The notes under the pieces were generated by a model that had not been told where the DNA came from, made no database searches, and was given only the letters and a program-made list of their open reading frames with translations. A stretch of DNA of 64,000 nucleotides from contig WGMT01000033.1 in NCBI GenBank assembly GCA_016124945.1, forward strand, positions 62,001 through 126,000, given 5' to 3'. This DNA is from a bacterium. Its GTDB lineage: Bacteria > Chloroflexota > Anaerolineae > Caldilineales > Caldilineaceae. Below are positions 1 to 8,844 of this stretch, piece by piece. Every line of letters starts with the position of its first letter. Within the stretch, counting starts at the first letter, position 1. Both the position numbers and the translations under genes were made by a program.

Positions 1-3000
1 GCCGAATGTGACCGAGAGCATCGCCGTCTACGAAGCCGACGGCACCGTCTACGCGGATTACTCTGAGCGGATCGGCGTGAACCTGCCGCTCTCGGTCAAC
101 TGGCGCTATTTCGGCAATACCGAGACAGTTACTGTCAACCCTGGCCTGAGCGACAAGGGCGACAACGACAACGACGCCGACATCACGTTGACCTACACGC
201 TCATTGGTCGCCAGCGCAACATCATCAGCGGGGCGACCATGCAGCCGACGGTCAACGGGCTGTCCTTGGGCAAGGGCAACGAATTCAACCTGATGGCAAC
301 CAACACTGATCCGCGCACCGGTGACTTCAACCCGGTCATTGCCAGCAACGGCAGCACCTTCACCGTGGCCTGGAACCGCAAGGTTGTGACCCCGGGCGCC
401 TACCCCCTCTGGAACATCCGCTCCAGCCTGATGACGCAGCAATACCAGTCCAACGGCGTCTTGATGGGTTCGCCGGTGGAGCACTGGGTCCGCGACTTCA
501 GCGTGGATGCCACGCCTGACCTGGCCAATGGCACCTTCTACACCTGGGACAATGCGTTCGCCCGCTCCGAAACCGACATCATCACCAACCTGATCTGGGC
601 CGGTGACCGCTACCGGCTGGCGTGGACGGTGCCGGTGGCCCCGGCTACTGCTACGACGGCGCTGCTCTACCGAGACCTCTTCGCCAACTCAGTCGGCACC
701 ACAGGCGTCGTCGTGGGCAGCCTACCCAAATATCAGTACAACCGGCTTCACTTGCCCAGCCTGGATTATGATCCGATCAACAAAAAGATCATGACCGTAT
801 ACCACAGCACCGGAGACAAAGTGGCGGGTGTGTTGAGCGACTTGGTGGCCGGCACGGACGGCCAAATCGCAGAGCTGGCCTCCAAGAGCACCGGCGGGCA
901 GCCCAAACCGGCGATTGCGTACCATCCTGGCATACCGGGCTGGTTGCTGAGTTTTGACTACCAGGCCGCGCCGAACCATGCCATGTCCTATGCACTGCTC
1001 AACCCCGATGGTTCGGCGCTGGGCAACCCGACCCTCGATGCCAATTGGCCCAAAGACAACACCCTGCTCGACGCCGGGCGCACGTTGATCTGCCCCGCGC
1101 CGTCCACCGCGCCGGTGACAGCCTTCGCCTTTGAGGAATTGCCCAGCATGACAACCTTCGCCGACGCCTCGGGCCACGGCGTCACCGCTACGTGCACCGG
1201 CGAGGCCTGTCCGCTGGTGGGTGTGGCCGGTGTCGGCATCCTCAACCAGCCACGGGCCGCTGGGGCCGTCCCCCCGCGCACAGATCGTTCCCTCTACTTC
1301 GACGGCGTGGACGATCTCGTCTCGTTCACCGCCCCGGTGACGGGCGATTTTACCTACTCGTTCTGGTTCAAACCCGATTCGGCCAAGACCAATAGCGGTA
1401 CATCCTGGAATGCCGGATCGCCCCTGCTGCTGGCCTACGGCGGCAACAGCTTTGCCAACTACTACGGCATTTCCATCGGCGCCGAGAACCGCATCTACGC
1501 CGGTGTGGGCGGCAAAACGGCCACCAGCCAGCCCGTGGCATTGGACACCTGGCACCATGTCGCCTTCACCTACGACACCAGAATCTTCGCCTTCTCTCTC
1601 TACGTAGACGGTCAACCCGCCGGGTTCGGCCTCGATCCCCTGCCGGTGGATACCCCCACCGTGGCGCTAGGCTGGTACAACGATCTGCACTACCGTGGCA
1701 GCATAGACTATCTCAATGTCTTCGACACCGCGCTCCAATCCGACGCCATCGCCCGCATGTACGTGGGCGAACTGACCGCGGACCTGGGCTACACCGCCAA
1801 CCCGTCCTACTGCATCGTGGCCGGGGCCACAGATTCCGTCTCCGGCTTCGCCTGGGACAAACTCTACGTCCACCGCATGCTGCCCCGCGGCACAGGACCG
1901 CTCTCCGCACAGGACGGGCTCTCTTTGCGCGTAGACGCCGTGCCGCCCACCTCCACCATCGATTCATTCGCCTCGGGTGAGTACATCCAGGCCCCGCCCA
2001 CAGGACGCGCCGGTCTGGCCCTGGGGACAATCAACATCGGCGGAAGCGCCGGGGACACCGACTCGGGTGTGCATCACGTCGATGTGTTGGTCAACGGCGT
2101 GCCCTACTCCGCCACCGGCCAGGCCACGTGGACGTACGTCCTGGCCTACGGGGCGGAAGGCACTTACACGCTCCAATCCCGCGCCGTGGACAACGTCGAC
2201 TACGTGGAAGTCCCCCGCGCCGCCATCCTGCTCCACGCCGACGGCACGCCGCCCGATCCCTACATCCTCACCGAACAGGCCGTCCCCGCGCGTGGCACCA
2301 ACGGGCGGTGGACCTTCACCGTCGACGGTCAGGCCAGCGATCCCGCCCTAAACAATGGTCAGGGGACGCCGGGCAGCGGTGTGGACCCCGCCGGCCTGCG
2401 CCTCTTCATCAATGCCGAGGACGGCACGCCACTGATCGAGCAGCCTGTCACCCTCAGCGGCGTCAACTGGACGACGACGGTGGAACTGCCCAGCGCCATC
2501 GGCGACCCCAGCGGCGTCTACTCGATGACAGTGCGCGCCGTGGACAATGTGGGCAACAGCGCCGACTTCGTGACATCCCTGCGCCTCGACGTATCCACCG
2601 CCGAAGTGGCAATCGACGCCGACAGCGCGGTGACCGACTACATCACCGGCGCGGCTGCTCGATCCGCTGCGCGGTCTACTGCCGCCGCCATGAGCCTCAG
2701 CGGCGTCATCTCCAACTCCATGGGCATCGGCGCGGTGGAAGGCGCGTTCCTCTCCATCACCCAGACCACCGCACTTTCGGGCACGGTGATGATCCTCAAC
2801 CTGGACGAGCCGAACGGTGAAGTCTGGTTCGAGGACGCCACACTCAACCAGAACGCGGCCTACTGTGTGCCGTCGCTCATCGGCCCCGGCGACCCAGGGC
2901 CGTTCGTGGCCGGGCGCAGTGCCCGCGCCGCGGCCACCTGTCCGTCATCCGCCGCGCTGGGACGTGTCAACAACGGCGTCTACTTCGACGGGGCCACGTT

Positions 3001-5332
3001 GCTGCAAGTGGCAGACGACCCCAGCCTCGACTTCGACGTGGAGACCGGCTTCACCGTGCAGGCGTGGATCAAGACCACCGCCACCGACGTCACCATCCTC
3101 AGCAAGTACGCGCCGCCTATCGTCCCCTTGGGTGCCGCCCGCGCGGACGCGGCGGGGCAAGGCTACGCCCTCGCCATCAACCCCAGCGGCATGGTGATCT
3201 GGCAGCTCAACGGCGTCGACGTAGTGACGGCCAATAAGATTCCGGTCAACGACAACGAGTGGCATCACATCGCCGGTGTGGTGCGCCGATCCAACGGTGA
3301 GGCGGTCCTCTATGTGGACGGCTTCGACGTGGGCTACAGCGGTCTCGACGAAAGCGTGGAAAACAACGCCGGTTTCGACATCGGCGGTGTCAACGGTGTC
3401 TTCAGCAGGCGCTTCGTCGGCTTCATCGACGGCGTCATGGTCAGCCGCCGCGATCTGGGACAGGACGAGATCAACATCGTCAAAAACATGGCCGACCTGG
3501 CCTGGCTGCCTGCCGTCTTCACCAAGACCAGCGGCGGCCTCACCACCGACGATCCTGTGGTGGGGACGTGGTCGCTGCCTGTGCCTGCCAATCTGGAAGG
3601 TTTCTACCAGCTTGATCTGCGCACCACCGACGGCATGGGACGCATCTTCCGCCGCGGCAACCAGTGGCGCGGCGTCATCGACAACCTTGCGCCGCGCATC
3701 ACCGTGCAGGCGGGCGCCACCGGCGTCCTCTACCTGGATCCGGTCACGGGCGCACCTCGCTACGACATCGAGATCACCGACGTCACCGCCGCGGATCTGC
3801 ACCTGGATCGGGCCGGCTTCGTCACAAGCTGTGGCAATGGCGTGCAGCCCACGCCCGATTACATTGACGCCGCCTGGAAGGAAAACTTCTTCCCCGGCAT
3901 CACACTGCGCAACCAATTGACAGTGCAGTGTCACTTCTGGGCCACCGAAGCCAACCCCAGCGTGGACGTCACCGCCTGTGACAGCTTCGGCCAGTGTACG
4001 ACCGTGAATCAGCCCGTGAGCACGGCAGCCGTCGCCCGCAGCGTGGACGCCACCACCCTGCCCGTGTTGATCTGGCCGCCCGCGGGCAGCGTCATCGCCA
4101 TCACCGACACGATCCAGATCCAGATGTCGGCGTCTTCGGCGGGTGCGCTCAAGGAAATGGGCGTCCTCGTCGATGGCAACGCCGCCGAAATGGTCAGCTT
4201 CGCCCAGTCTGCCAATGTGACGCAGACCGTCGCCACCGTCACCTTCGCCCTGCCCGCCGCCGGAGAGAACGTCTACGGCCTCTCGGTGCGCACCACGGCG
4301 TGGGATGGGACGGTCCTTGAAGGGCCGGTGAACACCGTCACCCTCGATACCGGCGATCCGCAGGGCAACTTGATCACCGACGTCCTCACCGAAGACGCAG
4401 ACTACAGCCCCGCCGGCGGCATCATGCGCTTCAGCGGCAGCGCGGGGGACAGCATGGGCAACGCCAACGTCGCCGCCGTGGAGATTAGCGTCGACGGCGG
4501 CCCCTTCCAGGACGTCACCTGGGACGGCAAAGGTGGCTGGTCGGCGGCAGTCTACGTGGGGCCGAACCCCTACGGCAAGATTCTCCCCGTGACCATGCGC
4601 ACCACCGACAAGGCGGGCCGCGTGACCACCGACACCAAGAACGTGCTGGTAGACGTCCCCGCGCCGGATGGCTTCGACGCCGCCGCCATTCCGTCGCTCT
4701 CCATTGCCGATGTCACCGTCAACGAAGGCGCGGGGACGGCGCAGGTGACGATTCGCCTGTCCGCGGCGCGGGTGGTGGGTACTGTCTCTGTCCAATACAG
4801 CACGGCGGACGGCAGCGCCGTCGCCGCGGCGGATTACGACGCCACAAGTGGCAACGCCGTCATCCGGGCGGGGGAAACGTCTGTCACCGTTAGCGTGCCG
4901 ATTAAGGATAACGGCGAGGTGGAAGCGCCGCAGCGCTTCTTCGTCAACCTGGCGGGCGCGGTCAACGCCACCCTGGCCGACGGGCAGGGCATCGTCACCA
5001 TCGCCGACAACGACGGCGGCCCGACGCCGACGGTCACGCCAATCCCGGGCGCGACGGCAACGTCCACGCCGGCAGCCACAGTGACGCCGGTTCCCAGCGC
5101 AACGTCTACGCCGACGATCATGCCGACGGTCATGCCGACTGTCACGGCGACACCGACTGCAACAAAGACGCCAATTGCGAGTGCAACGCCCACACCGACG
5201 GCAACCGCAATCCCGCCGGCTGGGCAGCAGTCGCTCTACTTGCCTTTCGTGTCAAGGCTGTCCACCGCCGCGACGAAGGAGCAAGTTGAGGCCGATCACA
5301 GGCTTTACTTGCCCTCTGTGGCGCGGGAGTAG
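1..5332 (+). CDS. Giant secreted LamG / Calx-beta surface protein (5' end outside window)
   Basis: The reading frame is already open at the window edge, and a GTG at position 8 is only the first in-window start-like codon, so the gene is truncated on the left. About 1,775 residues are visible. Two concanavalin/LamG-like domains lie near residues 425-590 and 985-1160 (signatures YFDGVDDL...WHHVAFTYD and YFDGATLL...WHHIAGVV). Several Ig/cadherin-like spacers follow, then a Calx-beta domain near residues 1560-1670 (VNEGAGTAQVTI). A Thr/Pro-rich linker precedes two C-terminal motifs, SLYLPFVSR and RLYLPSVARE. This architecture is typical of exported adhesins or carbohydrate-binding surface proteins; a surface-retention role for the LYLP motifs is inference. 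No catalytic domain was recognised. It ends at a strong hairpin and converges on the toxin-antitoxin operon. Confidence 0.85.
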   Translation, partial: PNVTESIAVYEADGTVYADYSERIGVNLPLSVNWRYFGNTETVTVNPGLSDKGDNDNDADITLTYTLIGRQRNIISGATMQPTVNGLSLGKGNEFNLMATNTDPRTGDFNPVIASNGSTFTVAWNRKVVTPGAYPLWNIRSSLMTQQYQSNGVLMGSPVEHWVRDFSVDATPDLANGTFYTWDNAFARSETDIITNLIWAGDRYRLAWTVPVAPATATTALLYRDLFANSVGTTGVVVGSLPKYQYNRLHLPSLDYDPINKKIMTVYHSTGDKVAGVLSDLVAGTDGQIAELASKSTGGQPKPAIAYHPGIPGWLLSFDYQAAPNHAMSYALLNPDGSALGNPTLDANWPKDNTLLDAGRTLICPAPSTAPVTAFAFEELPSMTTFADASGHGVTATCTGEACPLVGVAGVGILNQPRAAGAVPPRTDRSLYFDGVDDLVSFTAPVTGDFTYSFWFKPDSAKTNSGTSWNAGSPLLLAYGGNSFANYYGISIGAENRIYAGVGGKTATSQPVALDTWHHVAFTYDTRIFAFSLYVDGQPAGFGLDPLPVDTPTVALGWYNDLHYRGSIDYLNVFDTALQSDAIARMYVGELTADLGYTANPSYCIVAGATDSVSGFAWDKLYVHRMLPRGTGPLSAQDGLSLRVDAVPPTSTIDSFASGEYIQAPPTGRAGLALGTINIGGSAGDTDSGVHHVDVLVNGVPYSATGQATWTYVLAYGAEGTYTLQSRAVDNVDYVEVPRAAILLHADGTPPDPYILTEQAVPARGTNGRWTFTVDGQASDPALNNGQGTPGSGVDPAGLRLFINAEDGTPLIEQPVTLSGVNWTTTVELPSAIGDPSGVYSMTVRAVDNVGNSADFVTSLRLDVSTAEVAIDADSAVTDYITGAAARSAARSTAAAMSLSGVISNSMGIGAVEGAFLSITQTTALSGTVMILNLDEPNGEVWFEDATLNQNAAYCVPSLIGPGDPGPFVAGRSARAAATCPSSAALGRVNNGVYFDGATLLQVADDPSLDFDVETGFTVQAWIKTTATDVTILSKYAPPIVPLGAARADAAGQGYALAINPSGMVIWQLNGVDVVTANKIPVNDNEWHHIAGVVRRSNGEAVLYVDGFDVGYSGLDESVENNAGFDIGGVNGVFSRRFVGFIDGVMVSRRDLGQDEINIVKNMADLAWLPAVFTKTSGGLTTDDPVVGTWSLPVPANLEGFYQLDLRTTDGMGRIFRRGNQWRGVIDNLAPRITVQAGATGVLYLDPVTGAPRYDIEITDVTAADLHLDRAGFVTSCGNGVQPTPDYIDAAWKENFFPGITLRNQLTVQCHFWATEANPSVDVTACDSFGQCTTVNQPVSTAAVARSVDATTLPVLIWPPAGSVIAITDTIQIQMSASSAGALKEMGVLVDGNAAEMVSFAQSANVTQTVATVTFALPAAGENVYGLSVRTTAWDGTVLEGPVNTVTLDTGDPQGNLITDVLTEDADYSPAGGIMRFSGSAGDSMGNANVAAVEISVDGGPFQDVTWDGKGGWSAAVYVGPNPYGKILPVTMRTTDKAGRVTTDTKNVLVDVPAPDGFDAAAIPSLSIADVTVNEGAGTAQVTIRLSAARVVGTVSVQYSTADGSAVAAADYDATSGNAVIRAGETSVTVSVPIKDNGEVEAPQRFFVNLAGAVNATLADGQGIVTIADNDGGPTPTVTPIPGATATSTPAATVTPVPSATSTPTIMPTVMPTVTATPTATKTPIASATPTPTATAIPPAGQQSLYLPFVSRLSTAATKEQVEADHRLYLPSVARE

Positions 5333-5337
5333 GGAAA

Positions 5338-5382
5338 ACAGAAATCGTCCGAGAAGCGCACCGCTTCTCGGACGATTTCTGT
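5338..5382. terminator. Bidirectional intrinsic terminator
   Basis: A perfect 21-bp inverted repeat (5338-5358 against 5362-5382) with a 3-nt loop lies between two convergent genes. Read on the minus strand it runs into TGTTTT, so it should terminate the toxin-antitoxin transcript. On the plus strand the T-run is weak, though the stem may still stop the surface-protein transcript. Confidence 0.8.
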
Positions 5383-5402
5383 ATTGGTTCCACTACGGAT
5401 CT

Positions 5403-5750
5403 TTATGAAACGGGGCTGAGGCTGTCTTCCGTCACGGGGTGGGCTGTTTCGAGCTTTTGTACGGCAAGCCGATAGCCAAGTGCCTTCAGGATGGCGTTGA
5501 TTGTGTCCAGGCGCGGGTTGCCTTGTGCAGACAGGGCTTTCTGCAGACCCTGGCGGGTCATGCCGACTTCGTCTGCCGTTACGGTGATGCCTTTGACGCG
5601 GGCAATGATACGCAACGCTGAAAGCAGGACTGTGCAATCCCCATCCTCAGCATAGTCTTCGAACATCTCTTCGATAAAATCATCGATTTGGTCGGGATGT
5701 TTTGTGAAATACTCGACACTAAAATCCTGTAAAGTTCGGTGATTACGCAT
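5403..5750 (-). CDS. HigA-like antitoxin, XRE-type helix-turn-helix
   Basis: This is a 115-residue protein of the 'probable addiction module antidote' family. The central segment VTADEVGMTRQGLQKALS is a Cro/C1-type helix-turn-helix, and the following LDTINAILKALGYRLAV is the usual family tail. In this family the protein binds and neutralises the partner toxin and represses the shared promoter. ATG at 5750 is taken as the start, with GGAGGGAG upstream; a TTG at 5756 is possible. The start lies inside the end of the toxin gene, giving the toxin-first order and overlap of HigBA-like operons and implying translational coupling. The N-terminal 50 residues are acidic and may contact the toxin. Confidence 0.85.
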   Translation of the reverse strand: MRNHRTLQDFSVEYFTKHPDQIDDFIEEMFEDYAEDGDCTVLLSALRIIARVKGITVTADEVGMTRQGLQKALSAQGNPRLDTINAILKALGYRLAVQKLETAHPVTEDSLSPVS

Positions 5751-6063
5751 TGCCAAGGTACTCCCTCCAATAGATCCGCGCTCGTTCGATATCTCGTCTT
5801 TGGCTGTCTTTGTCCCCGCCTAGCAACAAGAGAACAATACTGTCGCCATCTTCACCAAAATAGACACGATATCCTGCTCCAAAAAAGAATCTTAGCTCGT
5901 ATAATCCTTCTCCCAGCGTCTTGGCATCGCCATAGTGGCCTTCCTCAAGTTTGAGGAGACGTTTCTGAATCCGGCGCACTGTCTTGTAGTCATTCAGATT
6001 TTCAAGCCAATCCGCAAAAGGCTCACGTCCAGACGCTGTTTGGTACAGTCGAACTTCTTTCAT
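5743..6063 (-). CDS. HigB/RelE-like toxin (addiction-module killer family)
   Basis: This is a 106-residue RelE/ParE-superfamily protein. It shows the family landmarks GREPFADWL near the N-terminus, the basic helix RRIQKRLLKL, then LGEGLYELRFFFGAGYRVYF, and GGDKDSQRRDIERA at the C-terminus. Family members cleave mRNA on the ribosome, but no activity can be read from sequence alone. The start at 6063 is chosen because AAGG sits 5 nt upstream; an in-frame ATG at 6075 lacks a ribosome-binding site. The end overlaps the antitoxin start. The promoter and palindromic operator are listed separately. Confidence 0.85.
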   Translation of the reverse strand: MKEVRLYQTASGREPFADWLENLNDYKTVRRIQKRLLKLEEGHYGDAKTLGEGLYELRFFFGAGYRVYFGEDGDSIVLLLLGGDKDSQRRDIERARIYWREYLGNA

Positions 6064-6100
6064 AAAGACCTTCATCTAGGGTGGTGCTATAGATGAGATA

Positions 6101-6129
6101 AGTATATGCGCGCAAACTATAGTTTGCAA
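6101..6129 (-). promoter_or_regulatory. Toxin-antitoxin promoter with embedded palindromic operator
   Basis: On the minus strand TTGCAA (6129-6124) is followed, after 17 nt, by TATACT (6106-6101), a good sigma-70 pair about 40 bp before the toxin start. A perfect 16-bp palindrome, GCAAACTATAGTTTGC (6112-6127), covers the spacer and part of the -35 box. A repressor bound there would block RNA polymerase, which fits autorepression by the antitoxin. Confidence 0.65.
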
Positions 6130-7389
6130 CTAGCGGGTTTGCATAAATGCCTCAATCGCGTTGACCGCGTTTTCGACGCCCTTCTCCTGGCGGATCTTCT
6201 CGCCCAGCACCTGCACCTTTGCCCGCATCTGCGCGTCGTGGACAAGTTGCTCGATCCCCGCTGCCAGCGCGGAGACGGTGATCTTGTGGCGCGGCACAGC
6301 TTTGACGCCCACACCCAACTCGTGGACACGCCGTCCCCAGTAGGGTTGATCGCCCAGGTGCGGCACGATCATTGTCGGCTTGCCGGCGCGCAGACCGGCG
6401 GCAGTTGTCCCCGCCCCACCGTGGTGGACGACGGCGGCAACGTGTTCAAAGAGCCACATGTGCGGTACGTTGGCCACGCTGTACACGTGCGGCGGCAACT
6501 CGTCTCGATGCATGTTGGCCCACCCCGAAGAGAGGATCGCCCGTTGCCCGGTCTCTTTCAATGCGGACAGGATCAAATCCACCGTCGCCTGTGGGTTTCG
6601 GTTCGACATGCTGCCAAAGCCGATGTAAACCGGCGGCGCGCCGTCTTCGAGGAAGTTGACCAGATCGGTGGGTGGCTGCCAGCCTTCGCTTTCGTCGAGG
6701 AACCAGTAACCGCTGACCGTGGTAGGGCTGGGCCAGTCCTCGGCAGGGGGGACGACGTGGCGGCTAGCGCCCAAAATCGTGGGGGCGAGGCGACGGACGC
6801 GTAGATAGCTGCGCGTTGAATGGGGTGGCAGATCGAGGTGTGTCTGCCGCAGATAATTGGTCGTCTCCTTGGTAAAGGACCAGATCAGCCGTTCGGTGAG
6901 GTGCCCTGCCCAGCGGTTGAGGATGTTGTGACTACGCGGGAAAAAAGCATTGAGCGACGCTGGTCCACTGGCGGTGGGCTGGTGTGGCTGCAACATGGCG
7001 TTGAGGTAGGGAACATCGTTCTTTTCGCTAAACGACTGCACCATCGATTCGGAGACAAAGCCGCCGATGACCAGATCGGTCTCTTTTTCGTAATGGTGTA
7101 CCGACTCGATCATCTCGTCGCGGTAATCGCGCATGATTTCGCCCATCATGCGCAGTTGGCGCATGGGGCTGTCGCTACTTTCGGCCCAGATCAGCCCTTT
7201 CTCGCTCTTCATCACCGCTTCCATGTCAATGGCGGGGATGAAGCCGAAGCCGTACAATTCGATCCACGCTTTGAAATTGACGCCGGCCATCATCTCAACG
7301 GTGTGGCCGACGTCTTTGAGTCCTAGGGCCAGCGCGAGCAGCGGTTGAACGTCGCCGCGGGAGCCGATGGCGAGGATGGTGATGTGCAT
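6130..7389 (-). CDS. GT1-family glycosyltransferase (UDP-glucosyltransferase / MGT-like)
   Basis: This 419-residue protein has the two-Rossmann GT-B fold of family GT1. It begins with the acceptor-domain strand MHITILAIGSRGDVQPLLAL, and its C-terminal half carries the nucleotide-sugar site: VYIGFGSM near residues 240-247 and HHGGAGTTAAGLRAGKPTMI with a later DQPYWGRRV. It resembles sterol and macrolide glycosyltransferases; the acceptor cannot be told. The start is set at 7389, where the conserved strand begins; the frame runs further upstream, but the extra 36 residues come from an intergenic repeat region. It is the last gene on the minus strand before the toxin-antitoxin promoter and is separated from the SelA-like gene by a hairpin, so it is probably transcribed on its own. 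Confidence 0.85.
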   Translation of the reverse strand: MHITILAIGSRGDVQPLLALALGLKDVGHTVEMMAGVNFKAWIELYGFGFIPAIDMEAVMKSEKGLIWAESSDSPMRQLRMMGEIMRDYRDEMIESVHHYEKETDLVIGGFVSESMVQSFSEKNDVPYLNAMLQPHQPTASGPASLNAFFPRSHNILNRWAGHLTERLIWSFTKETTNYLRQTHLDLPPHSTRSYLRVRRLAPTILGASRHVVPPAEDWPSPTTVSGYWFLDESEGWQPPTDLVNFLEDGAPPVYIGFGSMSNRNPQATVDLILSALKETGQRAILSSGWANMHRDELPPHVYSVANVPHMWLFEHVAAVVHHGGAGTTAAGLRAGKPTMIVPHLGDQPYWGRRVHELGVGVKAVPRHKITVSALAAGIEQLVHDAQMRAKVQVLGEKIRQEKGVENAVNAIEAFMQTR

Positions 7390-7484
7390 GGGGGAGGGGT
7401 ATCCTTTTTCTGTGTCGTTGTTGCGTAGTGCGTAGTGCGTGTACCAGTATAGGCGGTGCTTTCCTCTATTGGTGAGGATCGAGT

Positions 7485-7550
7485 CAGTGCCTGGCACTGG
7501 TCAGCATCAGATCTCTCCAAGCGAGATCCCCTGACCAGTGCCAGGCACTG
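7485..7550. repeat. Perfect 20-bp inverted repeat, CAGTGCCTGGCACTG family
   Basis: The arm at 7485-7504 (CAGTGCCTGGCACTGGTCAG) is the exact reverse complement of 7531-7550, with a 26-nt loop. Each arm contains the 15-bp near-palindrome CAGTGCCTGGCACTG, which recurs at 21829-21843 and, slightly changed, at 57378-57443. Confidence 0.85.
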
Positions 7551-7579
7551 ACGGGTAGTACAATTCCATTTTAATTTAA

Positions 7580-8701
7580 CTACGCAACAACCCGCTCCCC
7601 TACAATCTCACTCAACCGTTCCTGCACAATCTGTCGTTCCTCGCCGGTGAGCACCCACGGGTTGAAGAAGATACCGTCTTTGCCGGAGAGGGCGACTTCG
7701 ATGTGGTGTTCGCCGTTGCGCAGAGCGTCGACTATTTCGTCGCGAGTGAGGTGCAAGGTATCGTGGTCAAACGTTGCCAGGACGCGCGGCAGCGGCTGGC
7801 CGGCTTCGTTGGGGAAGGAGCGCTGGGCCCTGACGCCGGGGATCTGGTTCCACGCTGCGCACCATTCGGCCACGGTCTGTTCGTCGGCCAGGGCTTGCGC
7901 TTTATGATCAAGGTTGACGTAGCGTTCCACCGCGGCGAGACAGCCGGCCAATTCCTCTTTGCCCACCTTCATTGGTCGACCAATGCTGGCGTTGGGGCTG
8001 CCGTTGACGCGGCACGCTTCGATCAGATCCTTGCGCCCAAGGACCAACCCCGACGACTGTGGGCCGCGCAATTCCTTGCCGCCGCTAAAGACGGCCAATG
8101 CTGCGCCCATCTGTGTGAAGCGCCAAAGATTGTGTACGGGCGGGAGCTGTGCCGCTGCGTCCACCACCACGGGGACGTCGTGGCGGTTGGCGATCTCGAT
8201 GACTGTCTCCAGCGGCAGGTCGCCTCGGCCAGTCATGACGCCCTGAAACCAGAAGATCGCCGCCGTCCGCTCATTGATGGCCGCTTCCAACTCCCACGGC
8301 GCGGTGCCGCCCACACCGATTTCCATCAACTTCACGCCCACCTGGCGCACGGCGTGATCATAACCGTTGCGGTGCATACGGTGGACGATCACCTCGTTCT
8401 TCATGCCGGTGAGGTCAGGCAGACGGGCAATCTTGGCCGGGTCGGTGCCGGTAATACACGCCGCCGTCGCTAGGACAAGCCCCGCCGCCGCGCCCGAACT
8501 GACGTAAGCCGCCTCGTTGTGGGTCAGTTCGGCAATGCGTTCCCCTACCCGCCGTTGCAATTCGTGATAATCCACATAGTGGCGTGCCCCGTCGACCATT
8601 GCTTCCACCACTTCCGGCGGCATGACAGATCCGCCCAACTTCGTCAACGTTGCCGACGCATTGATAATCGGGCGCAGTCCTAATTTTTCTAAAATTGCCA
8701 T
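7580..8701 (-). CDS. SelA-like PLP-dependent enzyme (DgaE / selenocysteine-synthase-related lyase)
   Basis: This 373-residue fold-type I PLP enzyme belongs to the SelA-related family that includes D-glucosaminate-6-phosphate ammonia-lyase. Asp181 in VVVDAAAQLP should pair with the pyridine nitrogen, and Lys209 in FSGGKELRGPQ should bind PLP. The N-terminus (LGLRPIINASATLTKLGG) is characteristic of the non-selenium members. A true SelA role is unlikely because no selB, tRNA-Sec or other selenium gene is nearby. It lies downstream of an ABC transporter and an amidohydrolase, a combination known for SelA-like/deacetylase loci, so amino-sugar-acid or hydroxy-amino-acid elimination is a reasonable inference. 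Confidence 0.8.
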   Translation of the reverse strand: MAILEKLGLRPIINASATLTKLGGSVMPPEVVEAMVDGARHYVDYHELQRRVGERIAELTHNEAAYVSSGAAAGLVLATAACITGTDPAKIARLPDLTGMKNEVIVHRMHRNGYDHAVRQVGVKLMEIGVGGTAPWELEAAINERTAAIFWFQGVMTGRGDLPLETVIEIANRHDVPVVVDAAAQLPPVHNLWRFTQMGAALAVFSGGKELRGPQSSGLVLGRKDLIEACRVNGSPNASIGRPMKVGKEELAGCLAAVERYVNLDHKAQALADEQTVAEWCAAWNQIPGVRAQRSFPNEAGQPLPRVLATFDHDTLHLTRDEIVDALRNGEHHIEVALSGKDGIFFNPWVLTGEERQIVQERLSEIVGERVVA

Positions 8702-8766
8702 GATGATTGCTCCTTATTTGGGGGATGATATGAAAAACCCCCGTCGATCGACAGGGGGGAGGACAG

Positions 8767-8840
8767 GTGATTGGTGATTGGTGATTAGTGAATGGGCAGA
8801 GCGGAGAGCGACTTCTCCCCAATCACTAATCACCAATCCC
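8767..8840. repeat. Heptamer-rich intergenic hairpin (GATTGGT type)
   Basis: Direct copies of TGATTGG at 8767-8790 are faced by the reverse-complementary AATCACTAATCACCAATCC at 8821-8839, giving an imperfect stem of about 26 bp. It sits between the binding-protein and SelA-like genes and could attenuate or stabilise the transcript. Confidence 0.7.
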
Positions 8841-8844
8841 AAAT

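Noticed and set aside
2945..4795. A 616-codon open frame antisense to the giant surface protein
   Set aside because: Composition is a mirror of the plus-strand gene with LamG and Calx-beta domains; no family features.
7580..8701. Selenocysteine synthase (selA)
   Set aside because: The sequence belongs to the SelA-related lyase group and no other selenium gene is nearby.
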